Of a DNA stretch of 64,000 bases, positions 40,181 to 50,072 are shown one piece after another. The stretch spans positions 289,259 through 353,258 of the forward strand of contig NZ_CH724159.1 of assembly GCF_000153045.1 (NCBI RefSeq), read 5' to 3'. The notes under the pieces are model-generated. The model worked only from the letters and a program-made list of their open reading frames with translations. It ran no database searches and was not told the DNA's origin. Within the stretch, counting starts at the first letter, position 1, and every line of letters starts with the position of its first letter. The stretch is from Synechococcus sp. WH 5701. Lineage in GTDB: Bacteria; Cyanobacteriota; Cyanobacteriia; PCC-6307; Cyanobiaceae. A program made the translations under genes and the position numbers.

Positions 40181-40756
40181 TCAGGCCTCAGGCACCAGAA
40201 CCATCAGCCCACAACTGCCATAGCGGCGTCGATCGCTCAGGTGCCAGCCTCGAGGAATGTCCGGGTATGCGTCGCTTGAGCATTCCCACAGCAGGCGTCC
40301 CCCCTCAGCCAGCCAGCCCGAGGCGGCTACCCCCTCGGCGATCGGGGCGTAGAGCTCCGATGCGTAGGGGGGATCGGCGTAGATCAGATCGAAGCCACCT
40401 GCAGCTTCCTCCCCCAGCTGTTGCCCTGGGCTTTGGCACAGCCACTGAGGTAGCCCAGCCCTGATCACCCGCAGGTCGCAGGCTGGATTCACGCCGGCCT
40501 TGACGGCCTCCAGATTGCGCCGGGCGATGCTGAGGGTGGTTCGGTCGTGATCCACGGCCACCACCCGCTGGGCGCAACGTTGCAGGGCTTCGCAGCTCAT
40601 CACACCGCTGCCGCAGCAGAGATCGAGCCAGCGGCAACCAGTCAGTTCACTCGCCAGCAGGTTGAGCACCGCCAGCCGCACCCTGGAGCTGGTGGGGCGT
40701 GCCTGCTGCCCTTGCGGACTGAGCAGTTTGCGCCCGCCACTCAGCCTCAGGCTCAC
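40181..40756 (-). CDS. rsmD: 16S rRNA (guanine966-N2)-methyltransferase RsmD
   Basis: 191 residues from the GTG at 40756, overlapping the hisH stop (GTGA). RPTSSRVRLAVLNLL precedes the SAM loop LDLCCGSGVMSCEAL; the N-methyl catalytic motif is DLIYADPPY. It methylates G966 of 16S rRNA within the assembled 30S. The frame is open upstream over hisH, but that part is not coding. Confidence 0.92.
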   Translation of the reverse strand: MSLRLSGGRKLLSPQGQQARPTSSRVRLAVLNLLASELTGCRWLDLCCGSGVMSCEALQRCAQRVVAVDHDRTTLSIARRNLEAVKAGVNPACDLRVIRAGLPQWLCQSPGQQLGEEAAGGFDLIYADPPYASELYAPIAEGVAASGWLAEGGRLLWECSSDAYPDIPRGWHLSDRRRYGSCGLMVLVPEA

Positions 40757-41385
40757 GCTCCGTCCTGCTCCACCCAGCCCAGCCAGCGCTCGAGCATGCG
40801 CTGCCCCTGGGGTCCGGACTTCTCGGGGTGGAACTGGCAGGCCGCCAGGGGCCCTTGCCAAACCGCCGCGGTCACCGGCTGATCAGCGAAGAGGACCTCG
40901 GCGGTGCTGCAGGCCGGGTCGTTGGGAGCGGCGGCGTAGGAGTGCACGAAATAGACCCAGGCTGCTGGATGACCTTCGGGCAGCAAGGGGCTGGGGTTGG
41001 TGGAGATCAGCGGTGCCCAGCCCATGTGGGGGATCGGATGCCCCGGAGCGGAGGGCAGGGCCTTCACCCTGCCCTTGAGCAGGCCGAGGCCTGGTGCCTC
41101 TCCCTCCTCGCTGCCCTCGAACAGCAACTGCAGGCCCAGGCAGATCCCCAGCAGGGGGCGTCCTCTGGCGCTCCACTCCCGCAGCGGATCTGCCAGGCGG
41201 GCCCGGTGGAGGCGCTCCATGGCCGGATCGAACGATCCCACTCCCGGCAGGATCAAAGCGTCGCAGGCCTCCATCGCTGGGGCGTCCAGCACTGGAATCA
41301 GCTCTGCACCGAGTCGCTCCACGGCTCGGGCTACCGAATGCAGGTTGCCCATGCCGTAATCGATCAGGCCGATCCGGCTGCTCAT
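40753..41385 (-). CDS. hisH: Imidazole glycerol phosphate synthase, glutamine amidotransferase subunit
   Basis: Provides ammonia from glutamine to HisF in histidine synthesis. 210 residues from the ATG at 41385, overlapping the LOG gene stop (ATGA). IGLIDYGMGNLHSVARA, LILPGVGSFDPAM, the nucleophile Cys in LLGICLGLQLLFEGSEEG and the His/Glu pair in ACQFHPEKSG are all present. hisF is not adjacent. Confidence 0.96.
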   Translation of the reverse strand: MSSRIGLIDYGMGNLHSVARAVERLGAELIPVLDAPAMEACDALILPGVGSFDPAMERLHRARLADPLREWSARGRPLLGICLGLQLLFEGSEEGEAPGLGLLKGRVKALPSAPGHPIPHMGWAPLISTNPSPLLPEGHPAAWVYFVHSYAAAPNDPACSTAEVLFADQPVTAAVWQGPLAACQFHPEKSGPQGQRMLERWLGWVEQDGA

Positions 41386-42437
41386 GGCTGCGGCTCCAGG
41401 CAGCTGCGTTGCTCCGGATGGAGCAGGTCGTCGCTGCGGGGCAGATCGAGCGCGTTGATGGCGGCGATGAGCTGGTAGAGACGGCCGACGCGGCGTTGAT
41501 CGAAGTCGAAACGCAGGCAGTGCCGCAGGCGATCGTTGTCGTCGCAGCTCTCTCCCAGCTTGAAATCGCCGCTGCGAAGCAGATCCTGGAAGCCGGAGCG
41601 GATGGTCAGCAGATCAGCCTCCGCCAGGGGCACATGCAGCAGCAGCTCCAGCTCGTCGTCGTTGATGCGGGTGGTGTGGAACACCCGGTAGAAGTGGCGG
41701 ATCAGCTCGATCGCCTCGAAGGCGCTGCCGGCGCGGCTGATCAGGTCTCCGTCGTCTGGACCGATCAAGCCCTCGCGCTCGAGGCCGGTGAGAAGGTCCT
41801 GAGGCCAGTGTTGCCAGAGCTCATGGCCCGGGGGCGCCAGGAGCACCACCGGAATCGGAGCCGTTCGTCCCGTCTGGATCAGGGTCAGTGCCTCGAACAG
41901 TTCGTCGAGGGTGCCGAAACCGCCGGGGAGCACCACCAGGGCATCGCTCTCACGAAGGAAGAACAGCTTGCGGGTGAAGAAGTAGCGGAAGTGAACCAGG
42001 CGATCGCCTGCTGCGCTGACGTAGGGGTTGGGGTCTTGCTCAAAGGGCAGCTGGATGTTGAGACCGAAGCTGTGCTCCGCTCCCGCTCCTCTGTTCGCCG
42101 CTTCCATCACCCCGCCGCCAGCGCCGGTGATCACTTCAAAGCCGGCGGCCATGGCTTCACGGCCGACCTCCTCCGCCAGCTGGTAATTGGAGCTCTGCGG
42201 CAGGCTGCGGGCCGATCCGAACACAGCCACCTTGCGGGTGCTGCGGTAGGAGTGGAAGGCAGCCAGGGCCTCATGCAGATCGCTCAGGGCACCTGAGATC
42301 AACCGCCAGTCGTCCGTGTCATCGGCGATGCGGGCCATCTCCAGAATCGAGTGAAGCGAGCGCTCGATCAGCAGGCGATGGGGATGATCAACCAGGTCAT
42401 CTCCCAACCGCTCCAGCGAGGGAGAGGCAGGAGCCAT
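41382..42437 (-). CDS. LOG family protein (Rossmann fold, lysine-decarboxylase-like)
   Basis: 351 residues from the ATG at 42437. Core motifs: VAVFGSARSLP, ITGAGGGVMEAANRGAG, RKLFFLRESDALVVLPGG and PGGFGTLDELFEALTL (family PGGxGTxxE). LOG enzymes release free cytokinin-type bases or other nucleobases from nucleoside monophosphates. N- and C-terminal extensions make it longer than plant-type LOG (about 190), as in many cyanobacterial homologues. The substrate is unknown. Confidence 0.88.
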   Translation of the reverse strand: MAPASPSLERLGDDLVDHPHRLLIERSLHSILEMARIADDTDDWRLISGALSDLHEALAAFHSYRSTRKVAVFGSARSLPQSSNYQLAEEVGREAMAAGFEVITGAGGGVMEAANRGAGAEHSFGLNIQLPFEQDPNPYVSAAGDRLVHFRYFFTRKLFFLRESDALVVLPGGFGTLDELFEALTLIQTGRTAPIPVVLLAPPGHELWQHWPQDLLTGLEREGLIGPDDGDLISRAGSAFEAIELIRHFYRVFHTTRINDDELELLLHVPLAEADLLTIRSGFQDLLRSGDFKLGESCDDNDRLRHCLRFDFDQRRVGRLYQLIAAINALDLPRSDDLLHPEQRSCLEPQP

Positions 42438-42472
42438 CGGTGGGGGTGAGGCGGCAGGAGCTGAAGGGCTGC

Positions 42473-42796
42473 TCAGAGGTATTTGGCGATCGTGCCGGAG
42501 AGTGTGTTCTTGGGAACGGCGCCCACCACGGTGTCCACTTTCTGCCCTCCCTTGAAGATCATCAGGGTGGGGATGCTGCGGATGCCGTACTGGCTGGCGA
42601 CGTTGGGGTTCTCGTCGGTGTTGAGCTTGTAGACCTTCAGCTTGCCCTCGAATTCCTTGGCGATCTCGTCGACGATCGGAGCCACCATGCGGCACGGGCC
42701 GCACCAGGGGGCCCAGAAATCAACCAGCACGGGCACGTCACTCTTGAGCACATCCAGCTCAAAGGAGGCATCGGTGACGGCAGTGGCGCTGGACAT
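42473..42796 (-). CDS. trxA: Thioredoxin (m-type)
   Basis: 107 residues from the ATG at 42796 with the redox site [15 protein letters not shown] (Cys pair at about 32 and 35) and cis-Pro in [12 protein letters not shown]. Light-linked reductant carrier to Calvin-cycle and other targets. It lies downstream of guaB3 on the same strand, separated by 213 bases including a likely terminator. Confidence 0.97.
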   Translation of the reverse strand: MSSATAVTDASFELDVLKSDVPVLVDFWAPWCGPCRMVAPIVDEIAKEFEGKLKVYKLNTDENPNVASQYGIRSIPTLMIFKGGQKVDTVVGAVPKNTLSGTIAKYL

Positions 42797-42875
42797 CCGA
42801 GGGAGGGGACAAGGTGCCTGGAATCTAGCAACGAGGACCCGGAATCCCCCATGGCGGCGGAGGGACCGTAGGAAG

Positions 42876-42899
42876 ACAAAATGCCCGGACGCGCCGGGC
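42876..42899 (-). terminator. Probable rho-independent terminator of guaB3
   Basis: On the minus strand GCCCGG/CCGGGC arms (42894-42899 and 42883-42888) with a five-base loop are followed by ATTTTGT. It is about 110 bases past the guaB3 stop and 80 before the trxA start. Confidence 0.5.
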
Positions 42900-43009
42900 G
42901 GGTTGGTGTGAGGAGTGTGCGAGCCGGAGCCCCCACACCTTGAGGTTAACGCCCGTCTCCGCCGGGATTCCGTCGTTTCGGGCCTGAACAGGAGCCCTGG
43001 TGCGAGGGG

Positions 43010-44176
43010 CTACTTGCCCATGCCCAGCTGCTGGGCTTTCTGATACACCTTTCCTTCGGTGAGCAGGGATGGGGCCACCACCACATCGACCTGTTGCATC
43101 TCCTTAATCGTTCGGGCACCAAGGGTTCCCATCGATGTGCGCAGGGCGCCAAGAAGATTCTGGGTGCCGTCGTCGAGGCCAGCCGGACCGCGCAGGATCT
43201 TCTCGAGACTGCCGGTGGTGCCCACGCTGATCCTGGTGCCCCTGGGCAGCACCGGACTGGGGGTGGCCATGCCCCAGTGGAAGCCACGGCCTGGGGCTTC
43301 GCTGGCCCTGGCGATCGGCGAGCCGATCATCACCGCATCGGCGCCGCAGGCGATGCACTTGCAAATGTCACCACCGGTGACGATGCCGCCATCGGCGACG
43401 ATCGGCACGTACTGGCCGGTCTCACGCTCGTGGTCGTCGCGGGCGGCGGCGCAATCGGCCACAGCCGTGGCCTGGGGGATGCCCACACCCAGCACGCCCC
43501 GGGACGTGCAGGCGGCGCCGGGGCCGATGCCCACCATCACCGCGGCAGCGCCGGCGCGCATCAGTTCGAGAGCCACGTCATAGGTGACACAGTTGCCGAT
43601 CACCACTGGAATGCCGAGATCACGGCAGAGGGCGGCCAGATCGAGGGTCTCGCGCCCGGCCGGTCCGATGTGGTCGGTGGAGACCACCGTGGCCTGAACG
43701 AAGAAGAGGTCGGCCCCGGCTTCGGCCACCGCCTGTCCGAAGCGCAGGGCCGCCGCCGGTGTGGCGCTGACGGCGGCGATGCCACCGGCGGCCTTGATCG
43801 CCGCGATGCGCTGGCGGATCAGGTCTTCGCGCACGGGCTGGGCGTAGAGCTCCTGCATCAGGGGCACGAAGGCCTCCTTGCCCACCTCAGCAATGCGATC
43901 CAGGATCGGGTTCGGGTCGTCGTAGCGGCACTGGACCCCCTCCAGGTTCAGCACCCCCAGGGCCCCCAGCCGGGACAGTTCGACCGCCACCGACACATCC
44001 ACCACACCGTCCATGGCGCTGGCGATGATCGGGATCTCCCGTTCGATTCCACCGATGGTCCAGCGGCTGTCTGTCACCTCGGGGTCCACGGTGCGACCAC
44101 CGGGGACCAGGGCGATCTCGTCGATCCCGTAGGCGCGGCGGACGGTTCGGGATCGGCCTAACTGAATGGACACCAC
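43010..44176 (-). CDS. guaB3: GuaB3-family IMP dehydrogenase-like protein
   Basis: 388 residues; two adjacent GTG codons (44176, 44173) can start it. TIM barrel without the CBS pair that canonical IMPDH carries. The catalytic loop VGIGPGAACTSRGVLGVGIPQ (in parts) keeps the Cys; VADGGIVTGGDICKCIACGADAVMIG is the phosphate site. The GuaB3 form oxidises IMP to XMP and is typical of cyanobacteria and actinobacteria. A hairpin lies downstream. Confidence 0.93.
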   Translation of the reverse strand: MVSIQLGRSRTVRRAYGIDEIALVPGGRTVDPEVTDSRWTIGGIEREIPIIASAMDGVVDVSVAVELSRLGALGVLNLEGVQCRYDDPNPILDRIAEVGKEAFVPLMQELYAQPVREDLIRQRIAAIKAAGGIAAVSATPAAALRFGQAVAEAGADLFFVQATVVSTDHIGPAGRETLDLAALCRDLGIPVVIGNCVTYDVALELMRAGAAAVMVGIGPGAACTSRGVLGVGIPQATAVADCAAARDDHERETGQYVPIVADGGIVTGGDICKCIACGADAVMIGSPIARASEAPGRGFHWGMATPSPVLPRGTRISVGTTGSLEKILRGPAGLDDGTQNLLGALRTSMGTLGARTIKEMQQVDVVVAPSLLTEGKVYQKAQQLGMGK

Positions 44177-44218
44177 TGGGGTTTCTGCAGTCGGGCCAAG
44201 CTATCAACCGGTCTGGCC

Positions 44219-44920
44219 TCAGGGTTGACCACGGAACGACGCCCAGCGCTCCCGCCACGAGGCCAGCAGGGTCTGGCGGTCGCTGCTGCGCACCAGGTGG
44301 GTGAGCACGAAGCGGCTCAGCCAGATCACCCCGGCCAGCTCCAGCAGACCGGGAACCAGGGGCAGGCTCTCGATCGCCCCCAGCAGGGCTGCGTAGATCC
44401 TGAGCAGCAGCAGCAGGCCCACAAAGCCCGCCAGCAGCTTCAGGGGGCCGCTGTACTGCTGCACCTGCCGCTGAAAGTCACCGCTGCTGAACCAGTCACG
44501 CACCTTGCTGCTGAGCAGCTCCCACTCGCCGCCTCCTTCGCCGCTCCCGCTCTCGTCACTGGCAGGGACGTGCAGAGTTGTGGCCACGGCTGGATCGGCC
44601 TGGGGCTGAACAACGGGCGCTGGCGCAGGTTCAGGATCTGGTTGAGGCTCTAAATCTGGTTGAGGCTCAAGCTCCTCGATGGGCTGCGGCTCCGGCTGCA
44701 CCTCAGGCGTGGGCTCGGGTTCTGGGGCTGGTTGCGGTTCGGGCTCCACTGCAGACTCGGCCCCGATGCTGCTCACCTCGGTGTCAGCTGTCGCCGCCTC
44801 GTCCGGGGCTGATGGACCTGGCGCGGACGAGGCGCTGAGATCCTCCTCACCGAGGGGAGTCGGGGATGGCAGGTCCTGGCCCTGATCGGGCTCATGGGAT
44901 GCAGCAGAGGACTCGACCAC
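44219..44920 (-). CDS. CAAD-domain membrane protein with acidic Pro/Glu repeat
   Basis: 233 residues from the GTG at 44920. The first 140 residues are disordered and very acidic, with repeated E-P-x-P units (about residues 58-105). The last 90 residues form an amphipathic helix (VRDWFSSGDFQRQVQQY) and two membrane helices (LLAGFVGLLLLLRIYAALLG, then LVPGLLELAGVIWLSRFVL). This matches the CAAD domain, found alone or fused to aminoacyl-tRNA synthetases and related to the CurT thylakoid curvature proteins. A membrane-shaping or anchoring role is inferred. Confidence 0.85.
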   Translation of the reverse strand: MVESSAASHEPDQGQDLPSPTPLGEEDLSASSAPGPSAPDEAATADTEVSSIGAESAVEPEPQPAPEPEPTPEVQPEPQPIEELEPQPDLEPQPDPEPAPAPVVQPQADPAVATTLHVPASDESGSGEGGGEWELLSSKVRDWFSSGDFQRQVQQYSGPLKLLAGFVGLLLLLRIYAALLGAIESLPLVPGLLELAGVIWLSRFVLTHLVRSSDRQTLLASWRERWASFRGQP

Positions 44921-44989
44921 CGGTTACCGCGCAAAACCGCCGGTGGAGCTTACGCCGATTCCTCCGGCTTGTCTTTGCCGCTGCTGCGC

Positions 44990-46153
44990 TCAGCCCTCGA
45001 GGGGAATCAGGCCCGGGCGATCACTCAGAGGGAGCAGGGGAAGCCTCAGGGGAAAGGAGCCCTCGCGCAGGCGCTGGATCAGACCGGCGCCGATTTCCTC
45101 GCCCAGGCGGGGGCTGTGGGCAGGTGCGCAACGCAGGCGGCGGGCGTCCACCTGGATCTCGCCGGCGAGCAGGTGGCTGTAGGGAACGAAGCCGAAGCTC
45201 GGCCGGATTCGGCGGGGAATCGAGAAATCGAGCACGGGGGCCTCAAGCTGGTCGTCGCCGCAGGCCGCCTGACGGGCAACGGCCAGGTTGATCAGGGGAA
45301 CCGGCGCCGCGATCGCCACCAGCAGGGCACTGCCATGACCTTCGAAGTGGCAGGGGCGGATCCACTCGGCCTTCAGCTCCGCCAGGTCGACGCTCACCGC
45401 CGCTACGGCCCCCGGCCCGCGGGCATGGCCGCTCGGCAGCCGCCGGATCTGCGGCTGATGGCCGCTGCCGGCGCCGATCACCCAGCCGATCGCTCCTCCC
45501 ACCAGCACGGGCGAGCCGGGGCCCAGCAGGCTCAGGCCAGGCATGGTCAGGCCGATGCTGCGAGATCCACCACTGCTGTAGAGGGCGCTGCCGTACGGGC
45601 CCAGCAGGGGGCCGTACGGGCTTTGGGTGACTCCTTCGGCGCTGCTCACCGCCACGATGCCGTTTTCGCTGATGGCCCGGTGCAGCAGCAGGCGTGCCAC
45701 GCCCAGGCTTTCGAGCTTGAGCCGGGCCTGGAGTTCACGGCGCGGATGCAGGGCCGTGCCTTCACCACTGGCCACCAGCTCCACCTCCAGGCCCGCCAGC
45801 AACTTCCCCAGCACCTGGGCGCCGCCTAGGTGCTCCGGGTCTGAGATCCCACCTCCGATTGGAAGGGTCAGGCCGCCGCTGCCGCTGGAGCCCAGGGCCA
45901 TGACCCCATCCAGCCGCGCCTCGCGCAGGCGCATGGGCGGATCACAGGGGCCGAGGCTGAGCTGGAGCGTGGCCTGGTCGGTGAACTCGGCGTTGGCGGC
46001 CACCACCACATCGGTGCGGGAGTAGGCCGCCTCCAGTCCCTCGGCGGCCACCAGGGCCCGGTAGTCCGCAGCGCTCCTCACCGCCAGATCACCGGCGCTC
46101 TGGCGCTCCTGCAGCTGCGCTTCGGTGCGGGAGCGAGGGGGGGCGGATCCCAT
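44990..46153 (-). CDS. DUF39 / HcyBio homologue (homocysteine biosynthesis-like)
   Basis: 387 residues from the ATG at 46153. The layout GPCDPPMRLREARLDGV, then GGAQVLGKLLAGLEVELVASGEG, PRREL and VGGAIGWVIGAGSGHQP fits DUF39 (COG1900), known in archaea as a factor that turns aspartate semialdehyde into homocysteine. By my alignment, the two Cys thought to carry the persulfide are not conserved here: EFTDQA (56-61) and GTALHP (132-137) occupy their places. No CBS or ferredoxin module follows. The function in cyanobacteria is unclear. It is divergent from gyrA. Confidence 0.8.
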   Translation of the reverse strand: MGSAPPRSRTEAQLQERQSAGDLAVRSAADYRALVAAEGLEAAYSRTDVVVAANAEFTDQATLQLSLGPCDPPMRLREARLDGVMALGSSGSGGLTLPIGGGISDPEHLGGAQVLGKLLAGLEVELVASGEGTALHPRRELQARLKLESLGVARLLLHRAISENGIVAVSSAEGVTQSPYGPLLGPYGSALYSSGGSRSIGLTMPGLSLLGPGSPVLVGGAIGWVIGAGSGHQPQIRRLPSGHARGPGAVAAVSVDLAELKAEWIRPCHFEGHGSALLVAIAAPVPLINLAVARQAACGDDQLEAPVLDFSIPRRIRPSFGFVPYSHLLAGEIQVDARRLRCAPAHSPRLGEEIGAGLIQRLREGSFPLRLPLLPLSDRPGLIPLEG

Positions 46154-46221
46154 CGGCGCAAGCAGCCCGGAGACGGTGGACCCAGCCTCGCTTAACCTGG
46201 CCTTCGGCAGTGTGGTGAGAG

Positions 46222-48822
46222 ATGGCGGATCCAACGGGTCCCGGCGAGTCCGACGGACGGATCATCCAGACCGACCTGCGCAATGAGATGTCGCGCTCCT
46301 ACCTGGAGTACGCGATGAGCGTGATCGTGGGCCGGGCTTTGCCCGACGCCCGCGACGGGCTCAAGCCGGTGCACCGGCGCATCCTCTACGCGATGTACGA
46401 GCTCGGTCTCACCAGCGACCGGCCCTACCGCAAGTGCGCCCGGGTGGTGGGCGAGGTGCTCGGCAAATACCACCCCCATGGGGATACGGCCGTCTACGAC
46501 GCCCTCGTGCGCATGGCCCAGGACTTCTCGATGCGCATGCCACTCATCGATGGGCACGGCAACTTCGGCTCGGTCGACAACGACCCCCCGGCGGCGATGC
46601 GGTACACCGAATCGCGGCTGCAGGCGCTCACCACCGACAGCCTGCTGGAAGACATCGAAGCGGAAACCGTCGATTACATCGACAACTTCGACGGTTCGCA
46701 GCAAGAACCCACGGTGATGCCGGCGCGGGTTCCTCACCTTCTGTTGAATGGGTCGTCGGGCATCGCGGTGGGCATGGCCACCAACATCCCGCCTCACAAC
46801 CTCACCGAACTGATCAATGGCCTGCTGGCCCTGATCGCCGATCCGGAGCTTGATGACCGGGCCCTGCTGGCCCTGATTCCCGGGCCTGATTTTCCCACAG
46901 GCGGTCAGATTCTGGGCCGCCGCGGCATCCGCGAGACCTACACCACCGGCCGCGGCTCAGTGACCATGCGCGGGGTGGCCTCGATCGAAACACTGGAAAT
47001 TCCCGGCCGGCCCGATCGCGATGCCGTGATCATCACCGAGCTCCCGTATCAGACCAACAAAGCGGCGCTGATTGAGCGCATCGCCGAGATGGTCAACGAC
47101 AAGAAGCTCGACGGCATCTCCGACATTCGCGACGAAAGCGATCGCGATGGCATGCGCATCGTGATTGAACTGCGCCGGGATGCCTATCCGCAGGTGGTGC
47201 TGAACAATCTGTTCAAGCTCACACCTCTGCAGAGCAATTTCAGTGCCCATATGCTGGCGCTGGTCAACAGCGAACCGGTGCTGCTCACCCTGCGGCGGAT
47301 GCTGCAGGTGTTCCTCGAGTTCCGCATCGAGACAATCGAGCGGCGCACCCGTTACTTCTTGCGCAAGGCTGAGGAACGGGATCACATCCTCCTGGGTCTG
47401 CTGCTGGCCCTCGATCAACTGGATCCGATCATCGCCCTGATCCGTGCGGCCTCGGATGCGGCCACGGCCCGTCTGCAGTTGCAGGAGCGCCACGGCCTCA
47501 GTGAGATCCAGTCTGACGCGATTCTGCAGATGCAGCTGCGCAGGCTCACCGCCCTCGAAGCTGACAAGATCCGCCTGGAGCATGAGGATCTTGTCACCAA
47601 GATCGCCGACTACAAGGACATCCTGGGCCGGCGGGAGCGGGTGCTCGGACTGATCGAAGCCGAATTGATTCAGCTGCGCGAGCGCTACCCGTCTGAGCGC
47701 CGCACCGAGATTCTTGATCTCGAGGGTGGGCTTGAAGACATCGATCTGATCGCCAATGAGCGATCCGTGGTGCTGCTCACCGAGAACGGCTATCTCAAGC
47801 GCATGCCGGTGAGCGAGTTCGAGGCCACCAGCCGCGGCACCCGCGGCAAGGCCGGAACCCGCAGCCAGGGTGAGGAGGCGGTGCGCCTGTTCATCAGCTG
47901 CAACGACCACGACACCCTGCTGTTGTTCAGCGATCGCGGCGTGGTCTATGCCGTGCCGGCCTATCGGGTGCCGGTGGGAAGTCGTGGTGCGAAGGGCACT
48001 CCGGTGGTGCAGTTGCTGCCGATTCCCCGCGAAGAGCAGATCACCTCGCTGGTGGCTGTGAGTGCCTTCGACGACGATGTTCAGCTGCTGATGCTCACCA
48101 GCGGCGGCTACATCAAGCGCACCAGACTCTCGGCTTTCGCCAACATCCGCTCCAACGGCCTGATTGCCATCAGCCTCGAAGACGGCGACGCCCTGCGCTG
48201 GGCGCGGCTGGCCCTGCCCGGCGACAGCGTCCTGATCGGTTCGCTCAAGGGGATGACGATCCACTTCCGCCTCACCGATGGGGAACTGCGGCCCCTGGGC
48301 CGCACTGCCCGGGGTGTGCGCGCCATGGCCCTGCGGCCTGGGGATGAGCTGGTGAGCATGGACGTGCTGCCGGCTGAACTGGCCGATCAGGTGGCCAGCT
48401 CGTCCGCATCCGAGAACGAGGAGGAGGATGCTCCGGAGGCTGGCGAGAGTTCCGATGGGCCCTGGGTGCTGGTGGCGTCCGCCAGCGGGCTTGGTAAGCG
48501 GGTGCCGGTGACCCAGTTCCGTCTGCAGCGCCGGGCCGGTCTGGGCCTGCGCGCCATCAAGTTCCGTCGCGACGGGGACGTGCTGGTGGGGCTGACGGTG
48601 ATGGGCCCCGGGGAGGAACTGCTGCTGGTGAGTGAGCGGGGGGTGATCGTGCGCATGCAGGCCGACGCGATTCCCCAGCAGTCGCGGGCTGCCACGGGTG
48701 TGCGCCTGCAGAAGCTCGACAGCGGTGATCGTCTCAGTGAGGTGGTGCTCGTGCCCCCGGCCCCCGATGAGGAGGATCTCGCTGACACCGCTGAGACCAG
48801 CACGGCACCGGAGTCCCCCTGA
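46222..48822 (+). CDS. gyrA: DNA gyrase subunit A
   Basis: 866 residues from the ATG at 46222. The winged-helix/tower domain has [19 protein letters not shown], the quinolone-region [21 protein letters not shown] and the catalytic Tyr in RYTESRL. The C-terminal beta-pinwheel holds at least five G-x-x-x-R-x blades, opening near residue 515 with [16 protein letters not shown]; the GyrA box looks degenerate ([10 protein letters not shown], in place of Q-R-R-G-G-R-G). An acidic insert ([14 protein letters not shown], about 730) and acidic tail are present. Introduces negative supercoils with GyrB. Confidence 0.96.
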   Translation: MADPTGPGESDGRIIQTDLRNEMSRSYLEYAMSVIVGRALPDARDGLKPVHRRILYAMYELGLTSDRPYRKCARVVGEVLGKYHPHGDTAVYDALVRMAQDFSMRMPLIDGHGNFGSVDNDPPAAMRYTESRLQALTTDSLLEDIEAETVDYIDNFDGSQQEPTVMPARVPHLLLNGSSGIAVGMATNIPPHNLTELINGLLALIADPELDDRALLALIPGPDFPTGGQILGRRGIRETYTTGRGSVTMRGVASIETLEIPGRPDRDAVIITELPYQTNKAALIERIAEMVNDKKLDGISDIRDESDRDGMRIVIELRRDAYPQVVLNNLFKLTPLQSNFSAHMLALVNSEPVLLTLRRMLQVFLEFRIETIERRTRYFLRKAEERDHILLGLLLALDQLDPIIALIRAASDAATARLQLQERHGLSEIQSDAILQMQLRRLTALEADKIRLEHEDLVTKIADYKDILGRRERVLGLIEAELIQLRERYPSERRTEILDLEGGLEDIDLIANERSVVLLTENGYLKRMPVSEFEATSRGTRGKAGTRSQGEEAVRLFISCNDHDTLLLFSDRGVVYAVPAYRVPVGSRGAKGTPVVQLLPIPREEQITSLVAVSAFDDDVQLLMLTSGGYIKRTRLSAFANIRSNGLIAISLEDGDALRWARLALPGDSVLIGSLKGMTIHFRLTDGELRPLGRTARGVRAMALRPGDELVSMDVLPAELADQVASSSASENEEEDAPEAGESSDGPWVLVASASGLGKRVPVTQFRLQRRAGLGLRAIKFRRDGDVLVGLTVMGPGEELLLVSERGVIVRMQADAIPQQSRAATGVRLQKLDSGDRLSEVVLVPPAPDEEDLADTAETSTAPESP

Positions 48823-50057
48823 CGCTCCCCCCCGCGGCCGATGTACTGGTGCTCGGGGCCGGCCCGGCAGGGCTGGCGATCGCCAGTGAGCTCGTCCCCC
48901 TCGGCCTGCGGGTGATGGGGCTGGCTGCAGGCGATCCAGCCAGCCCATGGCCGAACACCTACGGCATCTGGGCTCCGGAGCTGGATCAGCTCCACCTCTC
49001 CCATCTGCTGGAGCATCGCTGGTCGAACTGCGTCAGTTATTTCGGAGCCGATCCCGTGGCGCTCAGCCACGATTACGGCCTGTTTGATCGTGGGAAACTC
49101 CAGGGCCACTGGCTGGGGCGCTGCTCCGGCATGGATTGGCGGCAGGGACTGGCGGCTGAGCTGAACCACGACACGCAGGGCTCCCAGGTGACCACCCGGG
49201 AGGGGGAGGTGCTCAGGGCCCGCTTGGTGATCGACACCACTGGCCACGACCCGGTGTTCGTGCGCCGGCCGGCCCTGGGGCCCGTGGCCGCACAGGCTGC
49301 CTACGGGATTGTGGGCCTCTTCACGGCGGATCCGGTGCCGCCTGGCCAGTTCGTGCTGATGGACTACCGTAGCGAGCACCTGAGCCCGGAGGAGCGCCAG
49401 GGTCCCCCAACGTTCCTGTACGCCATGGACCTGGGCGAGGGGCGCTTCTTCGTGGAGGAAACCTCCCTGGCTCTGGCGCCGCCGGTGCCGATCAAGGTGC
49501 TCCAGGATCGCCTGAGGCGAAGGCTGGCCCATCGGGGCGTGGCGGTGCTGCAGGTGGAGCACGAGGAGCGCTGCCTGTTCCCGATGAATCTGCCGCTGCC
49601 CGACTTCAGCCAGCGGGTGCTGGGCTTCGGAGGGGCCGCCAGCCTGGTGCACCCCGCTTCGGGCTACCTGGTGGGCTCCCTGCTGCGGCGCGCCCCCGGT
49701 CTGGCGGCTGCCATCGCCGCCGCCCTGGCCAGACCTGATCTCTCCGCCGCCCAGGTGGCCGAGACGGCCTGGGGCGCCCTTTGGACACCGGAGCTGGTGC
49801 GCAAGCACGGCATCTACCAGTTCGGCCTGGAGAAGCTGATGCGTTTCTCCGAGCAGGACCTGCGCGAGTTCTTCAGCACCTTCTTCGCCCTGCCCGAGCG
49901 GCAGTGGTATGGGTTCCTGACCAACACCCTCAGCCTCAGCGAGCTGGTGGCGGCGATGGTGCGCCTGTTTGCCCAGGCACCAGCCGATGTGCGCTGGGGG
50001 CTGATGCAGCCGAAGGGGCGCGAGGCGCAGTTGCTCTGGCGGGCCGTGCGGGGGTAG
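48819..50057 (+). CDS. crtL: Lycopene cyclase, CrtL type
   Basis: FAD-binding enzyme that closes the beta-rings of lycopene for beta-carotene and zeaxanthin. Core begins [37 protein letters not shown] and [16 protein letters not shown] follow in CrtL order. The first usual start (GTG 48849) would cut the leading beta-strand. In-frame codons upstream to 48795 hold no ATG, GTG or TTG; a CTG at 48819 overlaps the gyrA stop and gives the expected N-terminus ([15 protein letters not shown]). I list that start with caution. Confidence 0.88.
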   Translation: MTLPPAADVLVLGAGPAGLAIASELVPLGLRVMGLAAGDPASPWPNTYGIWAPELDQLHLSHLLEHRWSNCVSYFGADPVALSHDYGLFDRGKLQGHWLGRCSGMDWRQGLAAELNHDTQGSQVTTREGEVLRARLVIDTTGHDPVFVRRPALGPVAAQAAYGIVGLFTADPVPPGQFVLMDYRSEHLSPEERQGPPTFLYAMDLGEGRFFVEETSLALAPPVPIKVLQDRLRRRLAHRGVAVLQVEHEERCLFPMNLPLPDFSQRVLGFGGAASLVHPASGYLVGSLLRRAPGLAAAIAAALARPDLSAAQVAETAWGALWTPELVRKHGIYQFGLEKLMRFSEQDLREFFSTFFALPERQWYGFLTNTLSLSELVAAMVRLFAQAPADVRWGLMQPKGREAQLLWRAVRG

Positions 50058-50072
50058 CCGACCCGCGGATGC

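Noticed and set aside
46957-48948. 663-codon open frame opposite gyrA
   Set aside because: Shadow of gyrA; His/Gln-rich, no motif.
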